Shown in pieces: positions 24,018 to 26,217 of a stretch of DNA of 26,217 nucleotides. Made by a program: the position numbers and the translations under genes. The notes below the pieces were generated by a model, which was not told the origin of the DNA, made no database searches, and worked only from the letters and a program-made list of their open reading frames with translations. How positions within the stretch are numbered: position 1 is the first letter of the stretch; every line of letters begins with the position of its first letter. This DNA comes from JBEKDJ01 sp050014415 (GTDB lineage: Bacteria; Desulfobacterota; BSN033; UBA1163), in assembly GCA_050014415.1 (NCBI GenBank), contig JBEKDJ010000021.1, forward strand, positions 1-26,217. The letters are read 5' to 3'.

Positions 24018-25223
24018 TTATGGAAGAGGACCGGGATCCAGCCATCCCTTATACGTGGCCTCTCCATTCATGAACACCTGATACTGAAGGGCGTGGCTCA
24101 TAGCGTGGCCCTTTATGCCGTATGTCTGCTCGCCACTAATGGTTCCCTTTCCAAAGATCGTATCCACAGTCTTCATCTTTTCCCATGTGGCTCGCACCAC
24201 GTCAGGATCAATGCTGTCGGCGGCTTTGATGACGCCCACGAGGGCCAACAATCCGCTCGGTCCAAGAGGCGCATAGATCTGTTTCGCCCCGGTCCTCTTG
24301 TTATATACCTCGTCAAAGTAAGCCGGGTTGCCCGGAGCATTCGGCTGGTTTACGCAGGTCAACACGTTGGTCGCCGCCGACTTGCCGGTAATCGCTATGA
24401 GATCGGGTGGCTCCATGATCAGACCGCCCACGTATGGCTTGGTGTTCCCCAACTCCCGAAGGGCCTTGACGATATTGCCAAAGTGGGGCGGAGCGCCGTT
24501 GACCTGCAATATGGCATCTGCATCCTTAACTGCGTTGGCCTTCGCTGCGATGGGACTGCAATCCTGGATCTCGTTGGAGTATGTAATAAGGTCGCCCACC
24601 TGAGTAATCCCGTTCTGGGCGAGTACATTCTTGACCAACGGTATGAAGGTCGCATTGGTGCCGTCATCCGGTGTGATGATCGCCACCTTCTTCACATTAG
24701 GAAATTCCATCTTCATGGCCCTGATGGGCACAGAAGAGCCGTTCAATGTGCTCAATCCACCAAGAAAACCATAGGGACCAAGGTCGCCTGGCTGGCACGC
24801 AGAGAGGTCCAGGACATAGAGTACCTTGTTGGCGTTGAATATTGCCCCTGCGGCCGGCCCGAAGTAGGCTCCCGGTCCGAGAACAAACTTCACCTTCTTG
24901 TCAAAGGCCAATCTTGTCGCGCCGGCGGTGGTACCTTCAAGGCTGCTTTTGTTATCCTCAAGCACTATTTCGATGTTATATCGCTGACCCTTGACCGTGA
25001 CCCCACCCTTGGCGTTGATTATGTCTGCCATGTGCTGGAGGTCCTTTGAATCCGGGGCATCGAGGAACGAATACCAGCCCGTCAGACTCTTGAGGGAACC
25101 TACTTTGAGAACCTTGGCCCCACTGCCCTTCGTTTGAGCCTGGGCAGCTACGGACATGCTACCTATCAGCAAGAACGCCAACCCGACACACACACTTACC
25201 TTTAATACACTCTTCAGCTCCAT
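24018..25223 (-). CDS. livK: Branched-chain-type ABC transporter substrate-binding protein
   Basis: The 401-residue periplasmic protein begins with a Sec signal peptide (MELKSVLKVSVCVGLAFLLI, ending around AAQAQ; no lipobox). The mature part has the Peripla_BP_6 fold: VLKVGSLKSLTGWYSFLDAP, a hinge-containing KGGVTVKGQRYNIEIVLEDN and the second lobe with VAIITPDDGTNATFIPLVKN. Trp38-type residues near TGWYS may stack on the ligand. The chosen ATG has AAGGAGG about 6 nt upstream; an in-frame ATG at 25307 would add 28 residues without a signal and is rejected. It is the first gene of the transport-catabolic cluster. The ligand is unknown; LivK homologues bind amino acids, but many bind aromatic or aliphatic acids. 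Stop TAA or TAG at 24018. Confidence 0.93.
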   Translation of the reverse strand: MELKSVLKVSVCVGLAFLLIGSMSVAAQAQTKGSGAKVLKVGSLKSLTGWYSFLDAPDSKDLQHMADIINAKGGVTVKGQRYNIEIVLEDNKSSLEGTTAGATRLAFDKKVKFVLGPGAYFGPAAGAIFNANKVLYVLDLSACQPGDLGPYGFLGGLSTLNGSSVPIRAMKMEFPNVKKVAIITPDDGTNATFIPLVKNVLAQNGITQVGDLITYSNEIQDCSPIAAKANAVKDADAILQVNGAPPHFGNIVKALRELGNTKPYVGGLIMEPPDLIAITGKSAATNVLTCVNQPNAPGNPAYFDEVYNKRTGAKQIYAPLGPSGLLALVGVIKAADSIDPDVVRATWEKMKTVDTIFGKGTISGEQTYGIKGHAMSHALQYQVFMNGEATYKGWLDPGPLP

Positions 25224-25539
25224 TTGATCCTCCTTCTTTTTTGACCGCAACAACTTGTGATTTGTGGGTCTCTTGAACGCGTGATGATTGCCTGTAGAAC
25301 CTATCAACCGCCTGCGACCACCTCCTTTTCGTTGTCCCTGTCACGCCCCACTCAAAAGGATCGGCATCCGGACTTCCCGCCCTGTGTCAAGAGTACGATC
25401 CCTCTTGGAGATTTCATTGTTGGGCGCTGATAACTCTGGGTTATTGCCTGCAATTGACACAGGTTTCGTTGCACTGTACACTCGAAGGGCTTCATAGGAC
25501 TTGATCGTCGTCACCCCCGTTTTGGTGAATCCTGCTCGA
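25224..25539. promoter_or_regulatory. Operon upstream region with inverted CCTGTGTCAA sites
   Basis: CCTGTGTCAA at 25381-25390 is the exact reverse complement of TTGACACAGG at 25454-25463; centres are 73 nt apart, about seven helical turns. Each contains a TTGACA. The plus-strand one has TACACT 17 nt downstream (25477-25482), a reasonable sigma-70 promoter pointing away from livK. The minus-strand one, pointing at livK, has no good -10 box. The two sites could be operators for a dimeric regulator or divergent promoter halves. No gene is seen in this gap. Confidence 0.4.
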
Positions 25540-25719
25540 CTATTCGTAGTACTCCGGCGCCTTCTTCAGCCCCTTCCACACTTCCGGATCGTGGCCGGTG
25601 ATGATCTTCATTCCTTCTTTCTCCATGTGGTTCAGCTTCTCGATAGCCCGGGCAATCTTCTTGGTATTTCCCGACTGGGAGTAGTAGACAATCAAACACT
25701 TCGTACCAGTAGTCTCTTT
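25540..25719 (-). pseudogene. Chimeric remnant: flavodoxin N-terminus joined to lactonase-like C-terminus
   Basis: The frame reads TKCLIVYYSQSGNTKKIARA, then IEKLNHMEKEGMKIITGHDP, EVWKGLKKAPEYYE and TAG at 25540-25542. The first part is the phosphate-loop start of flavodoxins (LIVYYSQSGNT); the codon where ATG would stand is ACG (25702-25704). The second part is the tail of an AHL-lactonase-like metallo-beta-lactamase protein, including the GHDP metal ligand; its last 33 residues share about 22 identities with the intact tail at 12.1 kb. The two halves meet at ARAI/EKL, where both families have a similar helix. Neither half can function alone. It shows that a flavodoxin gene and a second lactonase copy once preceded livK. 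Confidence 0.65.
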
Positions 25720-26133
25720 TCACCGGTTCCAACGGTTCATTAGGAAGGATTCAATGCGACCTAACATCGTCTTCAGCTTATAACTGTCAGCTAAGCCAAT
25801 CGACATTCTACGTTCTGGTGCCCCACCGACTATGTTGTAGGCGGTACACTGATATAGTTAGAATATCATAATATTTTATGCATGTTGCGCCAATAACCAA
25901 TCCAAATAATCGTCTAGAGTTGACAAGTATCAGCGTCACCTATGGGAAGTATTGTAAACTCATAGTTAAAATAAATCAAGAAAAAAATCTGTGTTTTTTA
26001 AAAGATAGAATTCCGTTGGATATTCCTTTTTCAATAAGACACTACTTCAATTTCATTTTGACAAATCACACCTATTCAGCTTGTGAATTATCGCTTGAAA
26101 GGTTGTATTGTGAGTCGAAAAGCAAGAATGACG
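25720..26133. other. AT-rich intergenic region without recognisable genes
   Basis: Base composition becomes strongly AT-rich after about 25,850. I find no coding frame with a start and ribosome site, no tRNA and no clear terminator. It leads into repeat copy 3. Confidence 0.45.
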
Positions 26134-26217
26134 AGGAAGAAGTCAATGAGGCAACTGTCCAAGTCCAATATGTTGGAGTGGTTTTGGCCACCATAAAACC
26201 GAGGATATCTTGCCACT
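26134..26217 (+). repeat. Dispersed repeat, copy 3 (cut by window end)
   Basis: Same orientation as copies 1 and 2. It matches the 79-nt core but has a 6-nt insertion (a duplicated GTCCAA, near 26158-26166) that keeps the reading frame, and a changed loop (GGCCACCAT instead of GGACCCCCT) while the flanking GGTTTT/AAAACC stem is kept. The conserved peptide frame ends WFWPP-stop here. The downstream tail lies outside the window. Confidence 0.8.

Noticed and set aside
1..26217. CRISPR array, tRNA or rRNA genes
   Set aside because: No regularly spaced short repeats and no tRNA or rRNA signature were found on either strand.

Overview
The window looks like a chromosomal stretch from a strictly anaerobic bacterium, most likely a Desulfobacterota-type (syntrophic or sulfidogenic) organism. 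The basis is a tungsten-type aldehyde:ferredoxin oxidoreductase, a fumarate-reductase-like flavoprotein, short- and medium-chain dehydrogenases and a branched-chain-type ABC uptake system in one cluster. The taxonomic call is inference. No RNA gene or ribosomal marker is present to settle it.

Left part (1-8.4 kb) is AT-richer and patchy. Almost all its genes lie on the minus strand: a winged-helix SAM methyltransferase (475-1626), an aldo/keto reductase (2672-3640), a short-chain dehydrogenase (3846-4601), a glyoxalase-fold/methyltransferase fusion (5106-6341) and a TVP38/VTT membrane protein (6941-7642). Between them lie wrecks and mobile debris: a CoA-transferase beta-subunit remnant (about 2405-2605), a 286-bp MITE-like element (4638-4923), and a DUF72-like gene start joined to the C-terminal half of tatC (7752-8369). 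A repeat with a nearly invariant 79-nt core occurs at 116, 6599 and 26134, always in the same orientation. The first two copies bracket the left gene block; the third is at the right edge.

Middle part (8.5-12.1 kb) holds a minus-strand group II intron. Its domain V is intact, domain VI carries a roughly 90-nt insert in its terminal loop, and the reverse transcriptase is broken by one frameshift and one in-frame amber stop. It is followed by gene fragments and an intact XRE-cupin regulator (11006-11602).

Right part (12.1-25.2 kb) is one long minus-strand catabolic cluster. In transcription order it encodes a periplasmic binding protein (livK-type), a fused LivH-LivM permease, LivG, LivF, two sister SDRs, a zinc alcohol dehydrogenase, an HpcH/HpaI aldolase, an FAD oxidoreductase, an ABM-domain protein, aldehyde:ferredoxin oxidoreductase, and a metallo-beta-lactamase-fold hydrolase interrupted by one amber codon. 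Several genes overlap or are 3-30 nt apart, and most have clear AGGAGG-like sites. A coherent reading is uptake of a small acid or hydroxylated substrate, oxidation of hydroxyl groups by the ADH and SDRs, redox at the flavoprotein, retro-aldol cleavage to pyruvate plus an aldehyde, and ferredoxin-coupled oxidation of that aldehyde. The substrate is unknown and the pathway is inference. Upstream of livK is another chimeric remnant, a flavodoxin start fused to the tail of a second lactonase-like hydrolase (25540-25719).
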